DNA from: Kitasatospora sp. MAA19
Lineage (GTDB): Bacteria; Actinomycetota; Actinomycetes; Streptomycetales; Streptomycetaceae
Assembly (NCBI RefSeq): GCF_029894125.1
Contig: NZ_JARXYZ010000004.1
Span: 418,634 to 482,633, forward strand
Length of the DNA stretch: 64,000 bases
Direction: 5' to 3'
Made by a program: the position numbers and the translations under genes. The notes below the pieces were generated by a model, which was given only the letters and a program-made list of their open reading frames with translations, searched no databases and had not been told where the DNA came from. Shown piece after piece: positions 45,284-54,131 of this stretch (its first letter is position 1; the number at the start of each line of letters is the position of its first letter).

Positions 45284-45475
45284 TCACTCCTTGGGGGACT
45301 CCGGCTCCTCCGCGAAGTCGACCTTCTTGAACTGCCGGTTCATCGACTTGGCGAGGAACCACGTCGCCACGCCGAGGGCGGCGAAGACGACGAAGCCGAG
45401 GAGACCGGGGGTGACCTTGGCGTCGTCGACGGCGAGATCGGCGGCGAGGTTGACGAAGTTCACGGGGGCGCTCAT
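45284..45475 (-). CDS. Small single-TM protein near mca
   Basis: 63 residues: FVNLAADLAVDDAKVTPGLL, one hydrophobic helix GFVVFAALGVATWFLAKSM, and a charged tail NRQFKKVDFAEEPESPKE. Conserved-looking small protein; it ends close to, and points the same way as, mca (stop 45525), 49 bp downstream, so it is probably in that operon. Function unknown. Confidence 0.8.
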   Translation of the reverse strand: MSAPVNFVNLAADLAVDDAKVTPGLLGFVVFAALGVATWFLAKSMNRQFKKVDFAEEPESPKE

Positions 45476-45524
45476 ATCTCTATGGTGGCCCGGCTCACGC
45501 GGAGCCGGGCCATCGGGGGGTGGG

Positions 45525-46430
45525 TCAGTCGCGCGTGTCGGCGGCTTCCGCCGCCAGGGTGGGGGTGCGCAGGCCGGCGAACAGGTCGTCCTCCGGCAGG
45601 TCCACGTCGATCAGGGTACGGGCGAGCTCGTAGTCCTCGGTGGGCCAGACCTCGCGCTGGACGTCCAGCGGGACGCGGAACCACGGCCCGTCGGGGTCGA
45701 TCTGGGTGGCGTGCGCGATCAGGGCGCGGTCGCGGGTCTCGAACCAGTCGCCGCACTGCACCCGGGTGGTGATCTCGCGCTCCTTGCGGCCGCTCTTCTC
45801 CCAGCCCTCGATCCACTCGCCGTACGGCGAGTCGTGGCCGTGCTCGGTGAGGTACTGGTGCAGGGCGCGGATGCGGCCCATCGGGAAGCCGTGGTTGTAG
45901 TAGACCTTCAGCGGCTGCCAGGGCTCGCCGGCCTCCGGGTAGGCGTCCGGGTCACCGGCGGCGTCGAAGGCCAGCATGGTGATCTTGTGGGTCATGATGT
46001 GGTCCGGGTGCGGGTAGCCGCCGTTCTCGTCGTAGGTCGTGATGACCTGCGGCTTGAACTCGCGGATCAGCCGGACCAGCGGCTCGGCCGCCTCCTTCAC
46101 GTCCTGCAGGGCGAAGCAGCCCTCGGGCAGCGGGGGCAGCGGGTCCCCCTCGGGCAGGCCGGAGTCGACGAAGCCCAGCCAGGCCTGCTTGACGCCCAGG
46201 ATCGCCCGGGCCTCGTCCATTTCCTTGCGGCGCACCTCGTGGATGTTCTCCTCGATGTACGGGTCCCCCTGCAGCTTGGGGTTGAGAACCGACCCGCGTT
46301 CGCCCCCCGTGCAGGTGGCCACGAGCACGTCCACTCCCTGCTCGACGTACATGGCCATGGTGGCCGCGCCCTTGCTGGACTCGTCGTCCGGGTGGGCGTG
46401 CACCGCCATCAGTCGCAACTGCTCAGTCAA
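45525..46430 (-). CDS. mca: Mycothiol conjugate amidase Mca
   Basis: 301 residues. Zn-dependent amidase that cleaves mycothiol S-conjugates to mercapturic acids during detoxification; actinobacteria-specific. Zn-binding HAHPDDE (H11, H13, D15/D16) near the N-terminus, GGERGSVLNPKL, TYDENGGYPHPDH with the third histidine, and VYYNHGFP. TTG at 46430 (AAGGAACG upstream, reading MTEQLRLMAVHAHPDD) is chosen, matching the family start; an ATG within the motif would truncate the metal site. Confidence 0.95.
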   Translation of the reverse strand: MTEQLRLMAVHAHPDDESSKGAATMAMYVEQGVDVLVATCTGGERGSVLNPKLQGDPYIEENIHEVRRKEMDEARAILGVKQAWLGFVDSGLPEGDPLPPLPEGCFALQDVKEAAEPLVRLIREFKPQVITTYDENGGYPHPDHIMTHKITMLAFDAAGDPDAYPEAGEPWQPLKVYYNHGFPMGRIRALHQYLTEHGHDSPYGEWIEGWEKSGRKEREITTRVQCGDWFETRDRALIAHATQIDPDGPWFRVPLDVQREVWPTEDYELARTLIDVDLPEDDLFAGLRTPTLAAEAADTRD

Positions 46431-46670
46431 CGCCTTGCGTTCCTTCCACATCATCGGGCGTTCCGCGAAGTCCGGTCCGCCCACCGTACGAGCCGCTCAC
46501 CTCGGGGCCGCGTCAACGCGGGACCGGCCGCGGACGTGTTCCGGACCGGTCGAGCCCCGCCCCCGCCGGACCGGCCGTGGGCGTGCCCCTCCTATAGTGA
46601 CGGACTGGAGGAGCGTCGCATTCCCCCGCACCACCCACGCGGCCCTCCCCTCAGGAGAGGACTGGGTCCG

Positions 46671-47084
46671 ATGAACGCGAGCACCACCACCCCGCAGCTG
46701 CCCGAGGGGCGCTACGGCCGGCGCGGCGACCGCGATTCGGACCGCCGCCTGAAGGTGGTCGGCGCGGTCTGCGGCGTGCTGGGCCTGGGCCTGGTGGTTT
46801 GGCTGGGGGGCTCCTACCTGCTGCGCGAGACCAAGATCAACGGCTCGGTGCCGATCTTCCAGACGGTCTCGGACTCCGAGGTCCAGCTGCACCTGGCGGT
46901 ACGCAAGAGCGACGGCACGGCCGGCAGCTGCACGGTCCGCTCGCAGGGTTCGGACGGTGCGGTGGTCGGGGTGGCCGACTTCCCGGTCCCGGCGGACGGT
47001 TCCAGCTACGAGGCCGTGGTGACGCTGCGGACCACCGCCCGCGGCACCACCGCCGAGCTGCTCGGCTGTACGCCCGCGAAGTAG
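46671..47084 (+). CDS. DUF4307 family membrane protein
   Basis: 137 residues: proline-rich N-terminus with LPEGRYGRRGDRDSDRRLK, one helix VVGAVCGVLGLGLVVWLGGS, then an extracytoplasmic beta domain (SEVQLHLAVRKSDGTAGSCT, VRSQGSDGAVVGVADFPVPA, ELLGCTPAK). RYG at the start and the CTVR/C pair are DUF4307 hallmarks. Commonly found beside mca, as here. AGGAGAGG lies 12 nt before ATG 46671. Function unknown. Confidence 0.88.
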   Translation: MNASTTTPQLPEGRYGRRGDRDSDRRLKVVGAVCGVLGLGLVVWLGGSYLLRETKINGSVPIFQTVSDSEVQLHLAVRKSDGTAGSCTVRSQGSDGAVVGVADFPVPADGSSYEAVVTLRTTARGTTAELLGCTPAK

Positions 47085-47396
47085 GCCCGCCACCGGGGTG
47101 TCACCGGCACTCGGCCCCGCACCCGGCGCATAGTCGAGCGGGAGAACGGGCATCCGTAGGAAGTCCCCTCCCCGGCCCGGTCCACCGCCGTTGCACACCG
47201 TGGCGCGACGCCGACGTCAATGGCGCGCCAACGACCCTTCTGCTTGTCGGCAGGACTTGTTAGGCTCGTGGTTTCGCCCCTTCCGCACCGGATGGTACGG
47301 GAGCGGGCGTTGCTTTGTAGTTACGACCGATATCACCACTAACCCTGCTGACGACTCACACCCTCAGCACAGCCCCAGCACCTACGAGGAGCACCC
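47085..47396. other. greA upstream region
   Basis: 312 bp without a gene. TTGTTAGGCTCGTGG near 47257 is a possible -10 area and a run of GGCGTTGCTTTGTAGTTACG shows lower GC, in keeping with the greA promoter. AGGAG at 47386-47390 is its ribosome binding site. Confidence 0.4.
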
Positions 47397-47897
47397 GTGA
47401 CCCAGACCAGTGAGAACGTGACCTGGCTCACTCAGGCCGGCTACGACCAGCTCAAGGCCGAGCTGGATCATCTGACCGGGCCCTGGCGCATCGAGATCGC
47501 CCAGAAGATCGAGGCGGCGCGCGAGGAGGGCGACCTCAAGGAGAACGCCGGCTATCACGCGGCCAAGGAGGAGCAGGGCAAGTACGAGCTGCGCATCCGC
47601 CAGCTGACCCAGCTGCTGGAGCGCGCGAAGGTCGGCGAGGCCCCGGCCGACTCGGGCGTGGTGGCCCCGGGCATGATCGTCACGGTCGCCTTCGACGGCG
47701 ACGAGGGCGACACCATGGAGTTCCTGCTCGCCTCGCGCGAGGTGGCCAACTCCGACGCGCTGGACGTCTACTCGCCGCAGTCGCCGCTGGGCCGCGCGAT
47801 CGACGGCAAGCAGATCGGCGACGAGGCCACCTACGAGCTGCCGAACGGCAAGCCCGCGATGGTGAAGATCGTCAAGGTCGTGCCGCACGCCGGCTGA
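47397..47897 (+). CDS. greA: Transcription elongation factor GreA
   Basis: 166 residues. Coiled-coil N-terminal domain with acidic tip REEGDLKENAGYHAAKEEQG, then a globular FKBP-like domain (GMIVTVAFDGDEGDTMEFLL, SPLGRAIDGKQIGDEATYEL, PNG). The tip Asp/Glu pair inserts in the RNA polymerase secondary channel to stimulate transcript cleavage in backtracked complexes. GTG 47397 with AGGAG 6-7 nt upstream. A strong terminator hairpin follows. Confidence 0.96.
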   Translation: MTQTSENVTWLTQAGYDQLKAELDHLTGPWRIEIAQKIEAAREEGDLKENAGYHAAKEEQGKYELRIRQLTQLLERAKVGEAPADSGVVAPGMIVTVAFDGDEGDTMEFLLASREVANSDALDVYSPQSPLGRAIDGKQIGDEATYELPNGKPAMVKIVKVVPHAG

Positions 47898-47916
47898 CCC
47901 GGCCGCACGAACCGAC

Positions 47917-47956
47917 GAGGGCGGCCGCGGAGTCCAGGGACTCCGCGGCCGCCCTC
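47917..47956. terminator. Hairpin after greA
   Basis: 18-bp exact stem, arms 47917-47934 (GAGGGCGGCCGCGGAGTC) and 47939-47956, loop CAGG. It lies between convergent greA and the ABC permease. Confidence 0.85.
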
Positions 47957-47975
47957 GCGGCGTACCGGGCGCGGT

Positions 47976-48833
47976 TCAGCCCACGGCCGAGCGGTACTTG
48001 CGCACCGACAGCCAGGAGAACACCACGGTGATCAGCACCGACCAGAGCACCGACACCAGGGCCGCGTGCTGCATCGGCCAGGCGCTGTCCACCGGGCCGA
48101 CCTGGTTGCCGAACAGGTCGCGGCAGGCCTGCACGGTGGCGCTGAACGGGTTCCAGTACGCGACCCCCTGCAGCCAGCCCGGCATCGAGCTGACCGGCAC
48201 GAAGGCGTTGGAGACGAAGGTCAGCGGGAACAGCCAGATCAGGCCGGCCGAGGTGGCCGCCTCGGGGCTGCGCACCGAGAGGCCGATCAGCGCGCCGATC
48301 CAGGAGAACGCGTAGCCGAGCAGGAGCAGCAGGGCGAAGGCGCCGAGCGCGTTGAGCACGCCGTCGTGGATCCGCCAGCCGACCAGCAGCGCGACCGCGG
48401 CCAGCACGATCACGGTGAACGCGGTCTGGCACAGGTCCGCCAGGGTGCGGCCGACCAGCACCGCCGAGCGGGCCATCGGCAGCGAGCGGAAGCGGTCCAC
48501 CAGGCCCTTGGTCATGTCCTCCGCGATGCCGGCCGAGGCGCCGGCGGTGGCGAAGGTGACGGTCTGGGCGAAGATCCCGGCCATCAGGAACTGGATGTAC
48601 GTACCGGAGCCGGCGTTCGTCCCGGGGATCTGGATCGCCCCGCCCATGACGTACGAGAACAGCAGGACGAACATGACGGGCTGCATCAGCCCGAAGACCA
48701 CGATCTCGGGGATCCTGGTCATCCGGCGCAGGTTGCGCTTGGCGACCACCCAGGAGTCGTGCAGGGTGGCGGCCGCGCCCCGGCGCTGCCTGGGCATCGC
48801 CGCGCCGATGGCGTGCTCGGTGGCGGTACTCAT
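47976..48833 (-). CDS. ABC-2 permease, DrrB-like
   Basis: 285 residues. Cytoplasmic N-terminus then six helices: EIVVFGLMQPVMFVLLFSYV, ...FLMAGIFAQTVTFATAGASA, TAFTVIVLAAVALLVGW, ALGAFALLLLLGYAFSWI, LIWLFPLTFVSNAFVP and the last near VLWSVLITVVFSWLSV. AEDMTKGLVDRFRSLPM is the amphipathic EAA-like loop of DrrB permeases of the daunorubicin-resistance family. ATG 48833 begins one nt after the ATPase stop (TGA-G-ATG), so the two are coupled. Drug or lipid exporter; substrate unknown. Confidence 0.93.
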   Translation of the reverse strand: MSTATEHAIGAAMPRQRRGAAATLHDSWVVAKRNLRRMTRIPEIVVFGLMQPVMFVLLFSYVMGGAIQIPGTNAGSGTYIQFLMAGIFAQTVTFATAGASAGIAEDMTKGLVDRFRSLPMARSAVLVGRTLADLCQTAFTVIVLAAVALLVGWRIHDGVLNALGAFALLLLLGYAFSWIGALIGLSVRSPEAATSAGLIWLFPLTFVSNAFVPVSSMPGWLQGVAYWNPFSATVQACRDLFGNQVGPVDSAWPMQHAALVSVLWSVLITVVFSWLSVRKYRSAVG

Positions 48834-48834
48834 C

Positions 48835-49899
48835 TCAGTGCTCCCTTCCGGCCGCGACGGCCTGCTTGTCCGGTCCCGGTCCGTCGGCGGCCGGCCCGCC
48901 CTGACCCCGGCCACTGCGGCCGCGGCCCCCGGGGTCGGCGCCGTTCCCCTCCTCCGCCGCCTCGGCGACGTGGCCGGTGAGGGTGAGGAAGACGTCGTCC
49001 AGGGTCGGGCGGCGCAGGCCGATGTCGTCGATCTCGATGCCGCGGGAGTCCAGTTCGCGGATGGCGTCGGCGAGCACCCGGGCGCCGCCGCTGACCGGCA
49101 CGGTGATCCTGCGGGTGTTCTTCTCCACCGCCGGCTCGCCCAGCGCGTACCCGGACAGCGCCGCGACCGCGTCGGCGACCAGGCCCGGCTCGTGCACCAC
49201 GACCTCTATCCGCTCGCCGCCGATCTGGGCCTTGAGCTGGTCGGCGGTGCCGCGGGCGATCACCCGGCCGTGGTCGACGACGGCGATGTCGTGCGCGAGC
49301 CGGTCGGCCTCCTCCAGGTACTGGGTGGTGAGCAGCAGCGTGGTGCCCTGCTCGACCAGGGTCTCGATGACCTCCCAGAGCGCGAGCCGGTTGCGCGGGT
49401 CGAGGCCGGTGGTCGGCTCGTCGAGGAACATCACCGGCGGCCGGACGACCAGCGCGGCGGCGAGGTCCAGGCGGCGGCGCATACCGCCGGAGTAGGTCTT
49501 GGCGGTGCGGTCCTTGGCCTCGCCGAGGTTGAACCACTCCAGCAGTTCCAGCGCGCGGGCCTTCGCCTCGCGGGCGCTCATCTGGTAGAGCTCGCCCACC
49601 ATCTGGAGGTTCTCGAAGCCGGTCAGGTACTCGTCGACCGCCGCGTACTGGCCGGACAGGCCGATCAGGCTGCGGACCTTGTTGGGGTGCTTGAGCACGT
49701 CGACGCCGGCGACCACCGCGCGACCGGAGTCGGGGCGCAGCAGGGTGGTGAGGACGCGCACGGTGGTGGTCTTGCCGGCACCGTTCGGGCCGAGCAGCCC
49801 GAGCACCGTGCCCTCGGGGACGTCGAGGCTGACGCCGTCCAGGGCTCGTACGTCGCCGAAGGTCTTCACCAGGTTCTCGGCTTGGATGGCTGGCGCCAT
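48835..49899 (-). CDS. ABC transporter ATPase, DrrA-like
   Basis: 354 residues. Walker A GPNGAGKTT (residues 37-45), Q-loop SGQYAAVDEYLTG, signature YSGGMRRRLD (136-145), Walker B VMFLDEPTTGLDP (156-168) and H-loop residue in LLLTTQYLEEAD (Gln in place of the usual His, as is common in DrrA proteins). The C-terminal DUF4162-like domain and Gly/Arg tail complete the daunorubicin-resistance architecture. ATG 49899 chosen over 49911. First gene of the exporter operon; TATCGCG palindromes lie 100-140 bp upstream. Confidence 0.93.
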   Translation of the reverse strand: MAPAIQAENLVKTFGDVRALDGVSLDVPEGTVLGLLGPNGAGKTTTVRVLTTLLRPDSGRAVVAGVDVLKHPNKVRSLIGLSGQYAAVDEYLTGFENLQMVGELYQMSAREAKARALELLEWFNLGEAKDRTAKTYSGGMRRRLDLAAALVVRPPVMFLDEPTTGLDPRNRLALWEVIETLVEQGTTLLLTTQYLEEADRLAHDIAVVDHGRVIARGTADQLKAQIGGERIEVVVHEPGLVADAVAALSGYALGEPAVEKNTRRITVPVSGGARVLADAIRELDSRGIEIDDIGLRRPTLDDVFLTLTGHVAEAAEEGNGADPGGRGRSGRGQGGPAADGPGPDKQAVAAGREH

Positions 49900-49998
49900 G
49901 GCCTGCCTCATCTCCTCGGACGAATAGGGGCGATCTGTCCCACTCCGCCCGGCTTTCAGGCGCACGGGCGACTTCGGTTTCGCTCCCGGGACACAGAA

Positions 49999-50039
49999 CG
50001 CGATGTATCGCGAGTGTGGCAGTACGCGATATATCGCGT
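49999..50039. promoter_or_regulatory. Tandem TATCGCG palindromes upstream of the exporter operon
   Basis: ACGCGATATATCGCGT (50024-50039) is a perfect 16-bp palindrome; CGCGATGTATCGCG (49999-50012) is the same with one mismatch. Their spacing places them on the promoter of the minus-strand DrrA-like gene. Such CGCGATATATCGCG sites are bound by TetR or PadR type repressors. The MarR gene at 51508 is a neighbour but a different site type would be expected for it. Confidence 0.65.
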
Positions 50040-50093
50040 CAAGGGAAATGACTCCGCCATCGTGCCAGGGACCACTGACACCCACCCCGGGAA

Positions 50094-50175
50094 CGGCAGC
50101 CCCCGGCCGGACGAACGGCAGCCCCGGCGGACGGGCCTCGAACGGGCGCACGGCAGCCCCGGCCGGACGGGCCTC
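50094..50175. repeat. Three imperfect direct repeats of about 24 bp
   Basis: CGGCAGCCCCGGCCGGACGG-GCCTC-like units begin at 50094, 50116 and 50151; the last includes the ilvA stop region. They give a C/G-rich tail between ilvA and the exporter promoter and could form structured RNA. Confidence 0.5.
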
Positions 50176-51385
50176 AGCCGGAGACGACGTACCCGGAGTC
50201 CCGCAGCTCGCCGACCACGGCCGCGCAGTGCTCCGGCCCCTTGGTCTCCAGGTGCAGGTCCACCTCGACCTCGGTCAGCCCCAGCCGCGGGTCGATCCGC
50301 ACGTGCGCGACGTCCAGCACGTTGGCGTCCAGCCGGGTCAGCACGCCCAGCAGGTCGGCCAGCGCGCCCGGCTTGTCCGCCAGCCGCACCCGCAGCGAGA
50401 GGTAGCGCCCGGCCGCCGCCAGCCCGTGCCGCAGCACCCGCTGCATCAGCTGCGGGTCGATGTTGCCGCCGGACAGCACCGCCACCACCGGGCCCTCGAA
50501 GGAGTCCGGCCGCTCCAGCAGCGCCGCGATCGGGGCCGCCCCGGCCGGTTCGACCACCAGCTTCAGCCGTTCCAGGCCGAGCAGCAGGGCCCGCGAGAGC
50601 GACTCCTCGGAGACCGTCCGGACGCCGTCCGCCAGCGTGTTGACCACCTCGAACGGGATGTCCCCGGGCCGGCCGACCATGATCCCGTCGGCCATCGTGG
50701 CGAAGTGCTCCAGCGACACCGGCCGCCCGGCCGCCAGCGAGGGCGGGTACGCGGCCGCGCCCGCCGCCTGCACCCCCACCACTCGGATGTCCGGCCGCAG
50801 CGGTTTGACCGCCGCCGCGATCCCGGCCAGCAGGCCGCCGCCGCCCACCCCGGCCAGGATGGTGCGGACCTCGGGACACTGCTCCAGGATCTCCAGCCCG
50901 ACGGTCGCCTGGCCGGTGACCACGTCCCAGTGGTCGAAGGGGTGGATGAACACCGCGCCGGTGGCCTCCGAGTACCGCTGCGCGGCCTGCAGCGCCTCGT
51001 CCACCGTGGCGCCGTGCAACCGCACCTCGGCGCCGTACTCGCGGGTGGCCGCGATCTTGGGCAGCGGCGCCGCGACCGGCATGAACACGGTCGAGTGCAC
51101 CCCCAGCAGCGCGGCCGCCAGCGCCACGCCCTGCGCGTGGTTCCCGGCGCTCGCCGCCACCACCCCGCCGGCCCGCTGCACCGGCGAGAGCCCGGCGATC
51201 CGCACGTACGCCCCGCGCAGCTTGAACGAGCCGGTGCGCTGGAGGTTCTCGCACTTCAGGTGGACCGGTGCGCCGATCAGCCCGGACAGGTGCCGGCTGC
51301 TCTCCATCGGCGTCACCCGGGCGACCCCGGCGAGCATCTTCTGGGCTCCGCGGACGTCGTCGAGGGTGACCGGCCAGTTGTGCAT
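50174..51385 (-). CDS. ilvA: Threonine ammonia-lyase with C-terminal ACT domain
   Basis: 403 residues. PLP-dependent deamination of threonine to 2-oxobutanoate, first step of isoleucine synthesis. Lys K55 in RTGSFKLRGAY forms the internal aldimine; GNHAQGVAL, the phosphate-binding GVGGGGLLAG and AVLSGGNIDPQLM follow. The C-terminal ~75 residues (RLADKPGALADLLGVL, VDLHLETKGPEHC) are an ACT regulatory domain, so allosteric control is expected. Single-ACT length suggests the catabolic/short form. ATG 51385. Confidence 0.94.
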   Translation of the reverse strand: MHNWPVTLDDVRGAQKMLAGVARVTPMESSRHLSGLIGAPVHLKCENLQRTGSFKLRGAYVRIAGLSPVQRAGGVVAASAGNHAQGVALAAALLGVHSTVFMPVAAPLPKIAATREYGAEVRLHGATVDEALQAAQRYSEATGAVFIHPFDHWDVVTGQATVGLEILEQCPEVRTILAGVGGGGLLAGIAAAVKPLRPDIRVVGVQAAGAAAYPPSLAAGRPVSLEHFATMADGIMVGRPGDIPFEVVNTLADGVRTVSEESLSRALLLGLERLKLVVEPAGAAPIAALLERPDSFEGPVVAVLSGGNIDPQLMQRVLRHGLAAAGRYLSLRVRLADKPGALADLLGVLTRLDANVLDVAHVRIDPRLGLTEVEVDLHLETKGPEHCAAVVGELRDSGYVVSG

Positions 51386-51507
51386 AACGCCAGCCTACGG
51401 TGGTCGACACCGGCAATCCGGGATGCCGGGGCTGTTCCCGGGCCCGCTCCGCGCGCGTACGCTGCTGCTTCTGAGCCTCCCTCACCGCACGACGATCGTG
51501 AGCCGCG

Positions 51508-51993
51508 ATGACGACGACCTCGCCCCAGGCCACCGACCGCACCGACCCCGTGCACGCCCGACTCCAGTACCAGCTGGCGGTGTTCGCCCGCAGGATGGAG
51601 CAGGTCCGGACCTCCGGCGGCGGCGTCGGCGCGCTGGACCGGGCCGCCTACCTGCTGCTCGACCGCCTGGAGCGGCACGGGCCCGCCAACGTCAAGGCGC
51701 TGGCCGAATCCCTCGGCGTCGACTCCTCCACGGTGACCCGGCAGGTCGCCCCACTGGTCGCGGGCGGGCTGGTCGGCCGGGTCCAGGACCCGGCCGACCG
51801 CCGCGCCGTACGCCTCGCGCTGACCCCGGTCGGCTCCGGCCGGCTGGCCGAAGTCCGGGACGGCCGGGCCGAGTTGACCCGCCGACTGGTGGCCGGCTGG
51901 CCACCCGAGGAGCAGCAGGCGTTCTGCGCCCTGCTGGCCCGCTTCAACCACGCGATGGAGTCGTACACGGCGGACCAGCAGGGCCAGCAGTAG
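51508..51993 (+). CDS. MarR family transcriptional regulator
   Basis: 161 residues. Central winged HTH ALAESLGVDSSTVTRQVAPL, VGRVQDPADRRAVRLALTPV with the family wing Asp-Arg-Arg; helical dimerisation segments flank it. Divergent from ilvA with about 120 bp between; no strong palindrome in that gap. Converges with metB 13 bp downstream. Ligand and target unknown. Confidence 0.92.
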   Translation: MTTTSPQATDRTDPVHARLQYQLAVFARRMEQVRTSGGGVGALDRAAYLLLDRLERHGPANVKALAESLGVDSSTVTRQVAPLVAGGLVGRVQDPADRRAVRLALTPVGSGRLAEVRDGRAELTRRLVAGWPPEEQQAFCALLARFNHAMESYTADQQGQQ

Positions 51994-52006
51994 CGCCCGG
52001 CAGGGC

Positions 52007-53161
52007 TCAGCCCAGCGCCTGCCTGAGGTCGGCGAGCAGGTCGTCGGCCGACTCGATGCCGACCGAGACGCGCACCAGGTCGGACGGCACCTCCAGCGGC
52101 GAGCCTGCCACCGAGGCGTGGGTCATCCGGCCCGGGTGCTCGATCAGCGACTCCACGCCGCCGAGCGACTCGCCGAGGGTGAACAGCTGCGTGCGGTTGC
52201 AGACCTCGACGGCCTCCTGCTCGCCGCCCGCGACCCGGAACGAGACCATGCCGCCGAAGGCCTTCATCTGCTTGGCCGCGATGTCGTGGCCGGGGTGCCC
52301 GGGCAGGCCCGGGTAGAGCACCTGGCTGACCTTCGGGTGGCTCGCCAGCAGCTCGACGACCTTCTCCGCGTTGGCGCTGTGCCGGTCCATCCGGACACCC
52401 AGCGTCTTGATGCCGCGCAGCACCAGCCAGGCGTCGAACGGCCCGGAGACGGCGCCCATGGCGTTCTGGTGGTAGGCGACCTCCTCGCCCAGCCCCGCGT
52501 CGGCCAGCACCAGCGCACCGCCGACCACGTCGGAGTGGCCGCCCATGTACTTGGTGGTGGAGTGCACGACCGCGTCCGCGCCGAGCGCGATCGGCTGCTG
52601 CAGGTACGGGCTGGCGAAGGTGTTGTCGACCACCAGCAGCGCGCCGGCGCCGTGCGCGATCTCGGCGAGCGCGGCCAGGTCGGTGATGCCCAGCAGCGGG
52701 TTGGACGGGGTCTCCACCCAGACCGCGCGGGTGTTGGGGCGCAGCGCGGCGCGGACGGTGGCCAGGTCCTGGGTGTTGGCCACGGAGAACTCGACGCCCC
52801 AGCGGGTCAGCACCTTGGCGAACAGCCGGAAGGTGCCGCCGTAGGCGTCGTTGGGGATCACGATGTGGTCGCCCGGCTTGAGGATGGTGCGCAGCAGGGT
52901 GTCCTCGGCGGCCAGGCCGGAGGCGAAGGCGAGGCCGCGGGCACCGCCCTCCAGCGCGGCGAGGCACTCCTCCAGCGCGGTACGGGTCGGGTTGGCGCTA
53001 CGGCTGTACTCGTAGCCGCCCCGCAGGCCGCCCACCCCGTCCTGCTTGTAGGTGGACACCTGGTAGATCGGCGTGACGACGGCCCCGGTCTGGGGGTCTG
53101 CTTCCTGACCCGCGTGGATGGCGAGGGTCTCGAAGCCCTGGGGAAGCTGGTGCTCGGTCAT
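52007..53161 (-). CDS. metB: Cystathionine gamma-synthase
   Basis: 384 residues, Cys/Met metabolism PLP family. YEYSRSANPTRTALEECLAA is the family dimer/PLP region, the Lys near residue 204 in VHSTTKYMGGHSDVVGG carries the cofactor, and VRVSVGIESADDLLADLRQA closes the fold. It joins cysteine and O-succinyl/acetyl-homoserine to cystathionine. The alternative reading is cystathionine gamma-lyase of the same family. ATG 53161; CTGTC-T-GACAG lies 18 bp upstream. With cbs at 56377 the window holds both directions of transsulfuration. Confidence 0.9.
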   Translation of the reverse strand: MTEHQLPQGFETLAIHAGQEADPQTGAVVTPIYQVSTYKQDGVGGLRGGYEYSRSANPTRTALEECLAALEGGARGLAFASGLAAEDTLLRTILKPGDHIVIPNDAYGGTFRLFAKVLTRWGVEFSVANTQDLATVRAALRPNTRAVWVETPSNPLLGITDLAALAEIAHGAGALLVVDNTFASPYLQQPIALGADAVVHSTTKYMGGHSDVVGGALVLADAGLGEEVAYHQNAMGAVSGPFDAWLVLRGIKTLGVRMDRHSANAEKVVELLASHPKVSQVLYPGLPGHPGHDIAAKQMKAFGGMVSFRVAGGEQEAVEVCNRTQLFTLGESLGGVESLIEHPGRMTHASVAGSPLEVPSDLVRVSVGIESADDLLADLRQALG

Positions 53162-53351
53162 GGGTCCGAGCCTAAGGCCTGTCTGACAGTTCCCGCCGGG
53201 CGTGCGAAGGACCGGACAATCCCCGGCGGCGGTACGCCCGGACACCCGCCGGAACGGCCCGCCCCGCCGCGGACCCGGGCGGCGCCGGAATCCGGGGGCG
53301 GCCCGCCGCGTTGAATCCTGCGCAACCCTCCCTACCCCGCAGGAGCAGGCC

Positions 53352-54017
53352 GTGCTGTTCGACCGCCACAAGACCTCGCTCGTCCCCGCCGACCAGGCGC
53401 TGCCCGGCCGGGAGTCGCCGGCCTTCGCCCCGGGCGGGCCGCACACCGTGCTCGACCACCCGCTCACCGGCCCGTACCCGGACGGCCTGGAGGTGGCCGA
53501 CTTCGGGCTGGGCTGCTTCTGGGGAGCCGAGCGGACGTTCTGGCGCCTGCCCGGCGTCTGGACGACGCTGGTCGGCTACCAGGGCGGCTACACCCCCAAC
53601 CCGACGTACGAGGAGGTGTGCAGCGGGCTGACCGGGCACACCGAGGCGGTCCGGGTGGTGTTCGACCCCGCGCAGATCTCCTACGAGCGGCTGCTGCAGA
53701 CGTTCTGGGAGGCGCACGACCCGACCCAGGGCAACCGCCAGGGCAACGACGTCGGCACCCAGTACCGCTCCGCCGTCTACACCCACTCCCCCGCGCAGGC
53801 CGCCACCGCCGCCGCCACCCGGGACGCGTTCCAGCCCGCCCTGACCGCGCTCGGCTACGGGCCGATCACCACCGAGATCGCCCCGGCCGGCCCGTTCTAC
53901 CCGGCCGAGCCGTACCACCAGCAGTACCTGTCCGAGGCCAAGAACCCGAACGGCTACTGCGGTCTCGGCGGCACCGGCGCCTCCTGCCCGATCGGGGTGG
54001 CCCGCACCCGGGACTGA
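53352..54017 (+). CDS. msrA: Peptide methionine sulfoxide reductase MsrA
   Basis: 221 residues. Catalytic C55 in [11 protein letters not shown], with the family pattern [30 protein letters not shown] and resolving C203/C212 in [16 protein letters not shown]. Repairs methionine-S-sulfoxide in proteins with thioredoxin. GTG 53352 follows GCAGGAG. Divergent from metB. Confidence 0.94.
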   Translation: MLFDRHKTSLVPADQALPGRESPAFAPGGPHTVLDHPLTGPYPDGLEVADFGLGCFWGAERTFWRLPGVWTTLVGYQGGYTPNPTYEEVCSGLTGHTEAVRVVFDPAQISYERLLQTFWEAHDPTQGNRQGNDVGTQYRSAVYTHSPAQAATAAATRDAFQPALTALGYGPITTEIAPAGPFYPAEPYHQQYLSEAKNPNGYCGLGGTGASCPIGVARTRD

Positions 54018-54058
54018 CCGCCCGGGCCGCTCGTCGGACGGCCGGGCCGCACCGCCGA

Positions 54059-54105
54059 AACACGCTCCGGGCGGACCGCGAGGTGCGGTCCGCCCGGAGC
54101 GTGTT
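54059..54105. terminator. Hairpin between msrA and the L,D-transpeptidase
   Basis: 21-bp exact stem (arms 54059-54079 and 54085-54105, loop gaggt) between convergent genes. Confidence 0.85.
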
Positions 54106-54131
54106 CGGCGATTCCCGGGAATCGCCGGGTG

